DNA of 50,560 nt from Lentisphaeraceae bacterium (GCA_021232515.1 JAJPOQ010000173.1:1-50560), one strand, 5' to 3'; counted from the stretch's first letter, positions 27,788 to 36,609 are shown. Made by a program: numbers and translations. Notes: generated by a model from the sequence alone, not told the origin.

Positions 27788-28528
27788 CTAACTATCTCTT
27801 AGCATACGGCCTGCAGCATAGCCAGCACCAAAACCATTATCAACATTCACTACCGTCAAACCACTCGCACAAGAACTCAACATACCAAGCATGGCTGTCA
27901 TACCAGCAAAAGAAGTACCGTACCCACAACTAACAGGAACGGCTATAACGGGGCAACCAACAAGACCACCGACTACAGATGGCAAGGCACCCTCCATACC
28001 GGCGCATACGACTATGCAGTCAGCATCTAACAAATCTTCTCGAATATTTAAAATCCTCTGCAAAGCTGCGACACCAACATCTACTTTTAAAGTCGTTTCC
28101 AAACCAAACATTTTACAGGTCAGTTCAGCTTCTCGAGCCACAGGTATATCTGAAGTACCTGCAGTGATCAATAAAACTTTTTTCGAATTCTCTTTTTTAG
28201 GCAGCTTATATATGGCTTCACAAGATGAATCGTAAGTACAGCCAAGACCTGAGAGTTCTTTCATAGCAATCTCAGCTTTATCTTTATCTACTCTCGTCAC
28301 TAGTAGCTGATCATTTTTTTCTAAAAGAACCTTTGAAGTCTCAATAATCGTTTCAGGAGTTTTGAGCAATCCAAAAACTACTTCTGGCAAGCCACATCTA
28401 GTTTCACGCTGTAGATCTAAAACTACGTCTTCCATCTCCAACATTTGTTGAGACAGAACTGATTTTTTAAAATCTGCATCGCTTAGTTTTCCAGATTTTA
28501 ACGCGGCTATCATTTTATCTAAATCCAT
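27788..28528 (-). CDS. larB: Nickel-pincer cofactor biosynthesis protein LarB
   Basis: A 246-residue PurE-like carboxylase/hydrolase. The start chosen is the ATG at 28528 with AGGA upstream; a GTG at 28573 would add 15 poorly typed residues. The N-terminal helix region includes SGKLSDADFKK. The C-terminal PurE-like domain begins around TAGTSDIPVAREAELTC and ends with CAGMEGALPSVVGGL and PVSCGYGTSFAG. LarB makes the pyridinium-3,5-dicarboxylate mononucleotide that LarE and LarC turn into the nickel-pincer cofactor of lactate racemase-type enzymes. larC and larE are not in the window. It lies directly before folC. Confidence 0.87.
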   Translation of the reverse strand: MDLDKMIAALKSGKLSDADFKKSVLSQQMLEMEDVVLDLQRETRCGLPEVVFGLLKTPETIIETSKVLLEKNDQLLVTRVDKDKAEIAMKELSGLGCTYDSSCEAIYKLPKKENSKKVLLITAGTSDIPVAREAELTCKMFGLETTLKVDVGVAALQRILNIREDLLDADCIVVCAGMEGALPSVVGGLVGCPVIAVPVSCGYGTSFAGMTAMLGMLSSCASGLTVVNVDNGFGAGYAAGRMLRDS

Positions 28529-28622
28529 CGAAATATCCTGAAATTGTGAATTCCTTTGATTCTCTCTTGTCACATCAATCTCAACCAGTTATATTGGGCC
28601 AAAATCGAACAAAATTTATTGC

Positions 28623-28636
28623 CATGTATATACATG
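28623..28636. promoter_or_regulatory. 14-bp perfect palindrome in the larB/Sel1 divergent region
   Basis: CATGTATATACATG reads identically on both strands. It lies 95 bases before the larB start and 32 bases before the Sel1-repeat gene, a place suited to an operator. No known binding protein can be named. Confidence 0.3.
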
Positions 28637-28667
28637 CTGTCTTAAGTAAAACAAGAGCGTACAATTA

Positions 28668-30179
28668 ATGAAACTTTTTATTCGTCTACTCCTCGCAGCT
28701 TCTCTATCAACTCCACTTTACGCTCAAAATGAAGGTGACGGCGGTCTCAACCAACTCAAAAAAGAAGAAGACCCTGAAGAAGTCAAAGCTGAGAAAGAAA
28801 GACAGCTTAAAGAACAAATGCAGAAAATGGAAGAAGAGGCTGAAAAAGGCAACCGCGGTGCTATCCTGGAAGTTGGTAACAACTACTACTATGGTCGTGG
28901 TGGTGTTGAACAAGATTTCAAAAAATCAGTCTACTGGTACCAGAAAGGTGCTGACCTCAACAGCAGACAGTGTCAGTTCAACTTGGCTGGTTGTTATGTA
29001 AAAGGAAATGGCGTCGACCCAGATCCAGATAAAGCTCTTGAATTGTACATGACTGCAGCTGACTTCGGACTACAAGCAGCAAACATAAATGCTGCCCAGC
29101 TGTTGGATAATATGAAGAAGTACGAAAAAGCTCGCCACTACTACACTCAGGCAGCAATCCTTAATGACGCCAGAGCTCAGAAAAAGCTAGGGCACTATTA
29201 TCAAAACGGATTGGGCGGCAAACAAAATCATAAAATTGCAGCACAGTTCTATCTTAGTGTTGCGAAAAAAGGTGATGGCGACTCTCAACTTAAGATTGCC
29301 GACTACTACAACAACGGACTTGGTTTCAAGCAAGACTATCAGGAAAGTATGAGATGGCTAATATTGGCCGCAGATAATGAAAGCCCTGAAGCGCAAGCGA
29401 AGCTTGGGTATTGCTATATAAACGGTCTAGGCGTAAAGAAAGATAGTGGCATTGGCTTCAAGTGGTACAATCGTGCAGCCGAGAAGAACTACTCTCCGGC
29501 GCAACTTGCTGTAGCAAACTGCTATGCAACTGGCCGTGCGGTTCCTTACAATCCTAAAATGGCTTTCCAGTGGTACATGAAAGCGGCAAAGCTTAAAAAT
29601 AGACAAGCTATCTTTAATGTTGGCGCATGCTATGCAACTGGTGAAGGCGTCGAAAAAGATGAAAAGAAAGCTTTACAGCACTATAAAAAATCTGCCGAAA
29701 TGGGTTTTAACGCTGCTATGTACACTTTAGGAGTACTTTACCAAACTGGCCAAATTGTCGAGAAAAACGAAACTCAATCAGTCGCTTGGTTTCAAAAAGC
29801 AACAAGACTAGAACATGTAGATGCAACTAGAGAACTAGGTCTTTGCTTCCTATTTGGTAAAGGCGTTACTCCAAATATGAGTTTTGCAAAAAGTATGTTA
29901 TCTAAAGCTGCTAACCAAGGTAGTAGTGCAGCCATGGTTGACCTTGGCCTATTTTACAGCTCGGACAAATATAACAATCAGGATCTCAAAAAATCTTTTG
30001 AATGGTTTGAAAAAGCTGCTCAAAACAAAGAGCCGGATGGTTCATACTACTTAGGACTCGCTTACCTTGAAGGTAAAGGCGTTACTCCAAACAAGAAGTA
30101 TGCTTCACTACTACTAAGAGAGGCGGCAAACCTTGGTCACAAGAAAGCCCTTGAAGCCCTCAATTCTATGGTAAAATAA
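28668..30179 (+). CDS. Secreted Sel1-like repeat protein
   Basis: A 503-residue protein with a signal peptide (residues 1-19, cleavage likely after LYA, before QNEG). A short charged Lys/Glu coiled-coil-like stretch (about 28-58) follows. About 12 tandem Sel1-type repeats of 36 residues then run to residue 490, each of the form A..LG.CY..G.GV..D...A..WY.KAA; the third lacks its central part, and the last is partial. Sel1 repeats form alpha-alpha solenoids that bind other proteins in the envelope or periplasm. No enzymatic domain is seen. It is a single gene, divergent from larB. The partner is unknown. Confidence 0.88.
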   Translation: MKLFIRLLLAASLSTPLYAQNEGDGGLNQLKKEEDPEEVKAEKERQLKEQMQKMEEEAEKGNRGAILEVGNNYYYGRGGVEQDFKKSVYWYQKGADLNSRQCQFNLAGCYVKGNGVDPDPDKALELYMTAADFGLQAANINAAQLLDNMKKYEKARHYYTQAAILNDARAQKKLGHYYQNGLGGKQNHKIAAQFYLSVAKKGDGDSQLKIADYYNNGLGFKQDYQESMRWLILAADNESPEAQAKLGYCYINGLGVKKDSGIGFKWYNRAAEKNYSPAQLAVANCYATGRAVPYNPKMAFQWYMKAAKLKNRQAIFNVGACYATGEGVEKDEKKALQHYKKSAEMGFNAAMYTLGVLYQTGQIVEKNETQSVAWFQKATRLEHVDATRELGLCFLFGKGVTPNMSFAKSMLSKAANQGSSAAMVDLGLFYSSDKYNNQDLKKSFEWFEKAAQNKEPDGSYYLGLAYLEGKGVTPNKKYASLLLREAANLGHKKALEALNSMVK

Positions 30180-30242
30180 GTAATCTCTGTAATAAAATTC
30201 GTTTAAACTTGCGTTTCATCGCATTTAAATTAAAGTGTTGCC

Positions 30243-30261
30243 GTTAACAATGTTAGTTAAC
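30243..30261. promoter_or_regulatory. Symmetric repeat upstream of fructose-bisphosphate aldolase
   Basis: GTTAAC occurs at 30243-30248 and 30256-30261 around TAACAATGTTA, itself a near-perfect inverted repeat. About 120 bases before the aldolase start. A further ACTTGG/CCAAGT pair flanks 30279-30290. These look like protein-binding sites or leader hairpins, but no regulator can be named. Confidence 0.3.
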
Positions 30262-30381
30262 CTTTGCGGGGTACTTGGCCGGAAAATTTACCAAGTCCAC
30301 TCCCTACGCTAGATGGTGAATAAAATACTGTACTCGCGTTAAATACCACACAAAATGAACTAATGCAGAAGGATATACTTC

Positions 30382-31416
30382 ATGCCAATCGCTGATTACG
30401 ATACATACTGTGCAATGATCGACAATGCACAGAAAAACAACTTTGCATACGCAGCTATCAACATTACATCTCTTCCAACTATCAATGGTACAATCCAAGC
30501 TTTCGCTGAAATGAAAACTGACGGTATCATCCAGGTTTCTACTGGTGGCGGTGAATTCGCTTCTGGTCTTGGTGTTAAAGATGCTGTTCTTGGTGCTCAA
30601 GCTCTAGCTGAATACGTTCACCTAGTTGCTGACCAGTACGATGTAAACATTGCTCTACACACTGACCACTGTATGCCTGCGAAAGTTGACTCTTTCCTTA
30701 AGCCGCTTATCGAAATCTCTAAGACTCGTGTTGCTGCTGGCCAAAAGCCACTATTTAACTCACACATGTTCGACGGTTCTCCTCTTCCACTTGAAGAGAA
30801 CATGGACATCGCTGTTCCACTTCTTAAAGAGTGTTCTGCTCTAGGTATCATCCTTGAAGTTGAAGCTGGTGTTGTTGGTGGTGAAGAAGACGGTCACGAC
30901 ACTTCTGATGTTGCTGCTGACAAACTTTACACAACTGACGAAGACATGCTTTACGTATACAAGCGTCTTTCTGAAGTTGAAAATGCTCGTTTCATGTTCG
31001 CTGCTACTTTCGGTAACGTACACGGTGTATACAAGCCAGGTAACGTTAAATTGACTCCAACTATCCTACGTGATGGTCAAGCTGCACTTGCTAAAGAGTA
31101 TGGCGCTGACGCTGGTTTTGACTTCGTATTCCACGGTGGTTCAGGTTCTTCTGAAGAAGAAATCGCTGAAACTCTTGGTTACGGCGTTATCAAAATGAAC
31201 GTTGACACTGACACTCAGTACGCTTTCACACGTCCAATCGTTGACCACATCTTCCACAACTACGATGGTGTTCTTAAGGTTGAAGGCGAAGTTGGTAATA
31301 AGAAAGCTTATGACCCACGTGCATATCTTAAACTTGCTGAAACTGGTATCAAAAATCGCGTAATTGAAGCGATTAAGAACCTACACGGCGAAGGTACTAC
31401 TATTTTCGGTAAGTAA
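30382..31416 (+). CDS. fba: Class II fructose-bisphosphate aldolase
   Basis: A 344-residue zinc aldolase, the length of the class IIA enzymes. It cleaves fructose-1,6-bisphosphate to dihydroxyacetone phosphate and glyceraldehyde 3-phosphate in glycolysis, and works in reverse in gluconeogenesis. The zinc motif ALHTDHCMPAK is followed by VEAGVVGGEEDG, AATFGNVHGVYKPGN (zinc His), VFHGGSGSSEEEI and the phosphate-binding NVDTDTQYAFT. AAGGA lies 9 bases before the ATG. The codon use is strongly biased (many GTT, GCT and CTT codons), suggesting high expression. It forms a single-gene unit with its own strong terminator. Confidence 0.96.
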   Translation: MPIADYDTYCAMIDNAQKNNFAYAAINITSLPTINGTIQAFAEMKTDGIIQVSTGGGEFASGLGVKDAVLGAQALAEYVHLVADQYDVNIALHTDHCMPAKVDSFLKPLIEISKTRVAAGQKPLFNSHMFDGSPLPLEENMDIAVPLLKECSALGIILEVEAGVVGGEEDGHDTSDVAADKLYTTDEDMLYVYKRLSEVENARFMFAATFGNVHGVYKPGNVKLTPTILRDGQAALAKEYGADAGFDFVFHGGSGSSEEEIAETLGYGVIKMNVDTDTQYAFTRPIVDHIFHNYDGVLKVEGEVGNKKAYDPRAYLKLAETGIKNRVIEAIKNLHGEGTTIFGK

Positions 31417-31446
31417 TTAACCGAAAAAGTCTTACATTTCTTTTAA

Positions 31447-31476
31447 AAAGAGTCTCATTTGAGGCTCTTTTTTTTT
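31447..31476 (+). terminator. Rho-independent terminator of aldolase gene
   Basis: AAAGAGTCTC (31447-31456) pairs with GAGGCTCTTT (31461-31470), one T-G pair, loop ATTT, followed by a run of T residues to 31476. Confidence 0.9.
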
Positions 31477-31546
31477 GTCTTTTTAAGCTCAAAATGGCTC
31501 ATTTTAAAGAAATTCAAAAAAATGAAAGAAAATTAAATAAACCCTC

Positions 31547-31574
31547 TTGCATTTACTCTCGCCAGAAGTATTAT
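31547..31574 (+). promoter_or_regulatory. Promoter of tRNA-Gly
   Basis: TTGCAT (31547-31552), 16 bp, then TATTAT (31569-31574). Transcription would begin near 31581, about 11 bases before the mature tRNA. Confidence 0.6.
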
Positions 31575-31591
31575 CTACGCACACTTGAGAA

Positions 31592-31666
31592 GCGAGTGTA
31601 GCTCAATGGTAGAGCATCACCTTGCCAAGGTGAATGTCGAGGGTTCGAGTCCCTTCACTCGCTCCA
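31592..31666 (+). tRNA. trnG: tRNA-Gly (anticodon GCC)
   Basis: The acceptor GCGAGTG pairs with CACTCGC (one G-C end pair, T-A inside), followed by T and an encoded CCA. The anticodon stem TCACC/GGTGA encloses TTGCCAA, giving GCC for Gly. The T-arm contains GGGTTCGAGTCCC. A stand-alone gene with its own promoter. Confidence 0.96.
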
Positions 31667-31693
31667 TTTTATCCTTTCGGAAAATCTTACTTC

Positions 31694-32530
31694 CTAAAGT
31701 TTATTCCCACAGTACTTACAGTTATTTGCATCTTTGTCATGTCCCTCTTTCGTACAGCTTGGACAAACTTGTGTATTTTGGTTTGCTGCCTTCTTCATCG
31801 CTTCAGTTATTTCCACTGTAACTATGCCTGTTGGCACCGCTATTATGGCATAACCAAGAATCATCACAAATGCAGACAAGAACTGTCCTTGAGTCGTTAC
31901 TGGCGATATATCACCGTACCCAACAGTAGTAATGGTCACAATCGCCCAGTATATACCTTTAGGGATGCTGCTAAACTGTGCATTTGAAGAATGTTCTATC
32001 AAGAACATGATTGCACCCAAAATAACCGCTAGAAATAACACACTACTAAAAAAGATAAAAACTTTGCGGCGACTCGCTTTTAGAGCACGCGTCAAAATAT
32101 TGGCTTCACTTAAATAAGGAGTCAGCTTAAGGACTCGGAAAATCCTAAATACTCGCAAGATTCGAACTATCGCTAATGAGTGAACTTGGCTCTCCACTAA
32201 AAAGATTCCTACATAGCTCGGTAAAATCGCCAATAAATCAATAATTCCGAAAAAGCTAAACATATACTTTGTCGGCTTCAAAATAGTTACCGTCCTCAGG
32301 ATGTACTCAATAGTAAAAATAGCCGTAAAAGACCACTCTAAGCAAAAGAAGGTAAATTCATACTTTTCATAAATGTCATCCACCGTTTCAAGCATAACTG
32401 CGAGAACACTAAAGAGAATAGCGACAATCAAAACAACGTCGAAAAGTTTGCCTACTGGAGTATCAGCTTCGTAAATAATCTCATGTAAACGCTTCTGCCA
32501 AGGTTTTAGTTCATTTTCCGTGTTCTTCAT
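31694..32530 (-). CDS. Voltage-gated potassium channel with C-terminal zinc ribbon
   Basis: A 278-residue six-helix channel. S1 to S3 lie at about residues 28-50, 60-82 and 90-112. S4 (about 118-138) has arginines at every third position: Arg123, Arg126, Arg129, Arg132 and Lys135. S5 lies about 155-178, the pore helix and selectivity filter TTVGYGD at 201-207, and S6 at 217-240. The filter is K+-selective. The C-terminal tail has a CPSC...CKYC pair (Cys256, 259, 271, 274), a zinc-ribbon-like tail uncommon for Kv channels. It acts in the inner membrane. It is a single gene, convergent with tRNA-Gly, divergent from hisD. Confidence 0.9.
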   Translation of the reverse strand: MKNTENELKPWQKRLHEIIYEADTPVGKLFDVVLIVAILFSVLAVMLETVDDIYEKYEFTFFCLEWSFTAIFTIEYILRTVTILKPTKYMFSFFGIIDLLAILPSYVGIFLVESQVHSLAIVRILRVFRIFRVLKLTPYLSEANILTRALKASRRKVFIFFSSVLFLAVILGAIMFLIEHSSNAQFSSIPKGIYWAIVTITTVGYGDISPVTTQGQFLSAFVMILGYAIIAVPTGIVTVEITEAMKKAANQNTQVCPSCTKEGHDKDANNCKYCGNKL

Positions 32531-32618
32531 AAATTTCCCGCCGTGGATTCCTCACTCATAAGTGTATAGTAATCGAAATAGATAAAACAATGAAACTTTA
32601 CTTTCAAAGAATACAATT

Positions 32619-33905
32619 ATGATCTTTCTCAAATATAATGATGCCGAAAGCGATTTTTCCGCATTATTTAACAGAACAGCTTTTCCTGAAGATATCGAGA
32701 AGAGTGTTGCTACAATCCTAAGTGATATTCGTAATCGCGGTGACAAAGCAGTTATCGACTATGCTAAAAAATTTGATAATCTTACTCTCTCCCCTGAAAA
32801 CTTTAGAGTTACTCAGGAAGAAATAGATAACTCAGAAAACTTAATCGACGACGATATAAAAGACGCTATACAGCTAGCACATGCAAACATCTTAGACTTC
32901 AGCAAACAGAGCATACCTCAAGACTGGAAGTACAATCCTCGCGATGGTGTTACTCTTGGTGAAAAGTTTACCCCACTAGAAAGAATTGCCTGTTATGTAC
33001 CTGGTGGAACAGCTCCTCTTGTATCAACTGTTCTTCATACAGCCACCATGGCCAAAGCCGCTGGTGTCCCTGAGATAGTCATAACAACCAAAGGTTCTGA
33101 AGATGGCTCTGTTAATCCTGCCATTTTATACGCAGCAAAAGTCTGTGGAGCTACGGAAGTTTATAAAATGGGTGGCGTTTATGCTGTCGGCGCTCTAGCA
33201 TTTGGCACAGACACCATCAAGAAAGTCGACAAAATCGTTGGCCCGGGCAATGCATATGTTACAGCAGCAAAGAAACAAGTTTATGGCTACACAGCTCTAG
33301 ATCTAGTTGCTGGTCCTTCTGAAATAATGGTTTTAGCTGACAAAACTGCTCCTCCAGCCTTTATCGCTGCAGATCTCCTATCTCAAGCTGAACACGGTTC
33401 TGGTTTTGAACAAGCAGTCTTAGTAAGTGACGACGCAAACCTTCTCAAAGAAGTGGAAGCTGAAGTACTCAAGCAAAAAGAATTATTGTCTCGAGCAGAA
33501 TGTATCGATAAAGTTGTCGACAACGGCATCTTCCTCATCGAAGTAGCCAATATGGATGAAGCTGCTGAAGTTGCGACTCTCTATGCTGCTGAACACTTAG
33601 AAATCATGACTGAAGATCCTGAAGCTGTCGCAGAAAACGTCAAAGCTGCTGGCGCTATATTCCTAGGACCATGGACTCCTGAACCTTTAGGAGACTTTGT
33701 CGCAGGTCCAAGTCACGTTCTACCTACTGGTGGTTCGGCAAGATACTTCAATGGTCTCACCGTCAATCAATTTTTCAGAAGAACAAGCCTCGTCAAGTAC
33801 AGTGAACAAGCCCTTGCGAAAGAAGTAGATGCTATGTCGGCCTTTGCGAAAGCAGAAGGTCTAGATGCGCACGGTCGCAGTGGAACCATAAGATTTGATA
33901 AATAA
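32619..33905 (+). CDS. hisD: Histidinol dehydrogenase
   Basis: A 428-residue enzyme for the last two steps of histidine synthesis, from histidinol via histidinal to histidine, using NAD and zinc. Motifs visible are the NAD region YVPGGTAPLVST, VGPGNAYVTAAKKQVYG, the zinc ligands in SQAEHGSGFEQ, the catalytic Glu-His in AAEHLEI, GPSHVLPTGG and the last zinc His in AHGRSGTIR. The start has a weak ribosome-binding site. Other his genes are absent; the malic enzyme gene follows 13 bases later on the same strand, so the two are likely co-transcribed. Confidence 0.95.
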   Translation: MIFLKYNDAESDFSALFNRTAFPEDIEKSVATILSDIRNRGDKAVIDYAKKFDNLTLSPENFRVTQEEIDNSENLIDDDIKDAIQLAHANILDFSKQSIPQDWKYNPRDGVTLGEKFTPLERIACYVPGGTAPLVSTVLHTATMAKAAGVPEIVITTKGSEDGSVNPAILYAAKVCGATEVYKMGGVYAVGALAFGTDTIKKVDKIVGPGNAYVTAAKKQVYGYTALDLVAGPSEIMVLADKTAPPAFIAADLLSQAEHGSGFEQAVLVSDDANLLKEVEAEVLKQKELLSRAECIDKVVDNGIFLIEVANMDEAAEVATLYAAEHLEIMTEDPEAVAENVKAAGAIFLGPWTPEPLGDFVAGPSHVLPTGGSARYFNGLTVNQFFRRTSLVKYSEQALAKEVDAMSAFAKAEGLDAHGRSGTIRFDK

Positions 33906-33918
33906 AGGATAGTCTCCC

Positions 33919-35328
33919 ATGTCTTCAAAAAATACTAGTGCAAGTAACGCCATAACAGTTAGAATCAAGATAAATCACACTCCTGGTTTGTTGGCAAATA
34001 TAACTGTTGCTGTCGGTGAAGTTGGTGGCAATATCGGCGCCATTGACATAATTCGTGTTGAAGGTAACTCTATCATTAGAGATATAACTATCGATACAAC
34101 TGGCGAAGCTCATGCTGAAGACATCTGCAAAGCTATAAAAGCTATCGATGGTGTTGAGCTGCTAAATGTCTCCGACAGAACTTTCCTACTTCACCTTGGT
34201 GGTAAAATCGAAGTTACATCGAAGTCTCCTCTTAAAACTAGAGATGAGTTATCTATGGCCTACACTCCAGGTGTTGCCAGAGTTTGTATGGCGATCCACA
34301 AGAAGCCAGAAGATGCTCATAAACTAACGATCAAAAGAAATACCGTAGCAATAGTCAGTGACGGAACTGCTGTTCTTGGCTTAGGCGATATCGGTCCTGA
34401 AGCTGCCATGCCTGTTATGGAAGGTAAGGCAATGCTCTTTAAGGAATTCGCAGGAGTCAATGCTTTCCCTCTCTGTCTAGACACTAAAGATACTGAAGAA
34501 ATCATCAGTATCGTCAAAGCTGTCGCTCCTACATTTGGTGGAGTTAATCTTGAAGACATCTCAGCACCGAGATGTTTTGAGATAGAAAGAAGACTCAAAG
34601 AAGAACTCGACATCCCTATTTTTCACGACGACCAACACGGAACTGCTGTTGTCATGACTGCAGCTCTTATCAATGCTCTTAAAGTTGTTGAGAAGAAACC
34701 TGAAGACATAAAAGTTATTGTCGCTGGTGTTGGTGCTGCAGGCACTGCATGTACAAACATGATGTTGGCTCTTGGTGTCAAGAATATCATAGGCTTTGAC
34801 AGAACTGGTGCACTTTACGAAGGTCGTGAAAATATGAACGACTCTAAGAAAGAATATGCTGCATCAACAAATCCAAAGAAAATTTGTGGCAGTCTAAAAG
34901 ACAACATGAAAAGTGCCGACCTTTTTATTGGCTTGTCTGGACCTGAGATCATTAATAGTGATGATGTCGCCAAGATGGCCGATAAAGCAATTGTTTTCGC
35001 TATGAGTAACCCTACTCCAGAGATTATGCCTGAAGACGCTTACCCTCACGTTGCTGTCATGGCTACTGGAAGAAGTGATTTCCCCAACCAAATCAATAAT
35101 GTTTTGTGTTTCCCTGGTATCTTCAAAGGTGCTCTTGATTGCCAAGCGACAGATATAAATGAAGAAATGAAGATTGCTGCAGCTTATGCTATTGCCGAAA
35201 CAATACCAGATGAAAGTCTTTGTGCAGACTACATCATCCCGAGTGTATTCGACAAGAAAGTTGTCAGCAAAGTAGCTTCTGCTGTAAAGAAAGCTGCTAA
35301 AGAAACTGGCGTTGCTAAAAAGAAATAA
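33919..35328 (+). CDS. NAD-dependent malic enzyme with N-terminal ACT domain
   Basis: A 469-residue protein. The N-terminal ACT domain (about residues 10-88) has VRIKINHTPGLLANITVAVGE and IEVT-ending strands. ACT domains usually bind amino acids, so allosteric control is inferred. The malic-enzyme part contains AYTPGVARVC (catalytic Tyr), GDIGPEAAMPVMEGKA, the metal site in EDISAP and HDDQHGTAVV, and a Rossmann fold starting VIVAGVGAAGTAC. It converts malate to pyruvate and CO2 with reduction of NAD(P). A Lys-rich tail ends it. A ribosome-binding site AAAGGATAG precedes the ATG. Cofactor choice cannot be read with certainty. Confidence 0.9.
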   Translation: MSSKNTSASNAITVRIKINHTPGLLANITVAVGEVGGNIGAIDIIRVEGNSIIRDITIDTTGEAHAEDICKAIKAIDGVELLNVSDRTFLLHLGGKIEVTSKSPLKTRDELSMAYTPGVARVCMAIHKKPEDAHKLTIKRNTVAIVSDGTAVLGLGDIGPEAAMPVMEGKAMLFKEFAGVNAFPLCLDTKDTEEIISIVKAVAPTFGGVNLEDISAPRCFEIERRLKEELDIPIFHDDQHGTAVVMTAALINALKVVEKKPEDIKVIVAGVGAAGTACTNMMLALGVKNIIGFDRTGALYEGRENMNDSKKEYAASTNPKKICGSLKDNMKSADLFIGLSGPEIINSDDVAKMADKAIVFAMSNPTPEIMPEDAYPHVAVMATGRSDFPNQINNVLCFPGIFKGALDCQATDINEEMKIAAAYAIAETIPDESLCADYIIPSVFDKKVVSKVASAVKKAAKETGVAKKK

Positions 35329-35336
35329 TCCACAAA

Positions 35337-35365
35337 AAAGCCCTGAATTTTACCTTCAGGGCTTT
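35337..35365. terminator. Bidirectional terminator between malic enzyme and metZ
   Basis: AAAGCCCTGAA (35337-35347) and TTCAGGGCTTT (35355-35365) form a perfect 11-bp stem. The plus strand continues CTTATT, and the minus strand continues TTTTTTG from the A-run before the stem, so it can serve both convergent genes. Confidence 0.88.
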
Positions 35366-35376
35366 CTTATTAAAGT

Positions 35377-36555
35377 CTATTTAGATGCAGTCAAAGCTTG
35401 ATCTATATCTGCGATGATATCATCAATATGCTCCAGCCCGACAGAAACTCTTACAAGTCCTGGTAAGATTCCAACTACAAGTCTCTCTTCATCTGTTAAC
35501 TTCGAGTGAGTTGTCGATGCAGGATGAGTCGCAATAGTTCTTGTATCACCAAGATTAGCTGTAAATGAGCACATCTTTAGAGCATTTAAGAAACGACGAC
35601 CGCGGTCAATACCACCTTTCACTTCAAAAGTCACAAGACCACCACCAGCTTTCATTTGCTTCTTCGCCAACTCGAATTGAGGATGAGACTCTAAGAAAGG
35701 ATACTTAGCCATGTTAACTTCATCGTGAGACTCCAAGTGCTTCGCAAGTGCCAGTGCATTACTACAATGACGGTCCATACGAACAGCAAGAGTTTCTAAA
35801 CTCTTAGAAAGTACCCAAGCATTCATTGGCGACAAAGAAGGTCCTGAGTGACGAGCAAAGAAACGAATCTTCTGAATAACTTCTTTTTTACCAAGAACGG
35901 CACCAGCGATACAACGACCTTGACCATCAATAAACTTTGTCGCTGAGTGGGCAACTATATCTGCACCAAAATCCGCCGGCTTTTGCAGGTAAGGAGTCGC
36001 AAAGCAGTTATCCACAACTAAAAGGACATTGTGCTTTTTAGCTAGTTTGCCGAGCCATTCTAAGTCAATTAAATCCAATGCAGGATTAGAAGGTGTTTCA
36101 ACGAAAATCATTTTCGTATTTTCTTGAATCGCGGCTTCCCATTCGTCTGTATTCATGATGTCTACATAAGTATGAGAGATACCCCAACGAGGAAGTATGC
36201 TAGTCATGATCTGATGGGTAGAACCGAATAAAGACCTTGAAGCTAAAACATGATCACCCTGGTCAAGCAGGGCCGCTAAAGAGATAAACATCGCTGCCAT
36301 ACCAGAAGCTGTCGCCAAGCCATCTTCACAGCCTTCCATCTGACAAAGCTTGTCTATAAACTCGGTGTTGTTTGGATTCGAAAATCTAGTGTAGATATTT
36401 CCATCTATCTCATCAGCAAATAAAGCTCTTGCTTGCTCTGCGTCATCAAATACGAAACTAGAAGTCATATATATAGGAACAGAGTGCTCTCTAAATTCAG
36501 ATCTAGCTATTTGATTGTGAATCGCATTTGTTTCAAAATTCTTATCGTCAGACAT
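35377..36555 (-). CDS. metZ: O-succinylhomoserine sulfhydrylase (cystathionine-gamma-synthase family)
   Basis: A 392-residue PLP enzyme of the Cys/Met metabolism family. The PLP lysine is Lys207 in HSATKFIDGQGR; the extra DGQGR sequence favours MetZ over MetB/MetC. Other motifs are YTRFSNPNN, ATASGMAAM, VVDNCFATPYLQKP and LGDTRTIATHPASTTHS. MetZ makes homocysteine from O-succinyl- or O-acetylhomoserine and sulfide. O-acetylhomoserine sulfhydrylase is the main alternative. The start has only a weak GAGATGA site. A candidate promoter lies about 60 bases upstream. Confidence 0.87.
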   Translation of the reverse strand: MSDDKNFETNAIHNQIARSEFREHSVPIYMTSSFVFDDAEQARALFADEIDGNIYTRFSNPNNTEFIDKLCQMEGCEDGLATASGMAAMFISLAALLDQGDHVLASRSLFGSTHQIMTSILPRWGISHTYVDIMNTDEWEAAIQENTKMIFVETPSNPALDLIDLEWLGKLAKKHNVLLVVDNCFATPYLQKPADFGADIVAHSATKFIDGQGRCIAGAVLGKKEVIQKIRFFARHSGPSLSPMNAWVLSKSLETLAVRMDRHCSNALALAKHLESHDEVNMAKYPFLESHPQFELAKKQMKAGGGLVTFEVKGGIDRGRRFLNALKMCSFTANLGDTRTIATHPASTTHSKLTDEERLVVGILPGLVRVSVGLEHIDDIIADIDQALTASK

Positions 36556-36609
36556 TAAATCATCTCAAAATTATCATTACGGCCTAGCGCCAGTTTTTTT
36601 AGTACTGCA

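Noticed and set aside
28529..28573. GTG start of larB at 28573
   Set aside because: No good ribosome-binding site; ATG at 28528 has AGGA and gives the usual family length.
28707..29001. Lys-rich frames overlapping the Sel1-repeat gene
   Set aside because: Both shifted frames come from the Lys/Glu-rich coiled-coil stretch of the real gene.
36556..36609. SAM-type riboswitch in the metZ leader
   Set aside because: metZ genes often have SAM-II or other SAM riboswitches. The leader after the candidate promoter is only about 50 bases and shows no pseudoknot pattern like SAM-II and no k-turn as in SAM-I.
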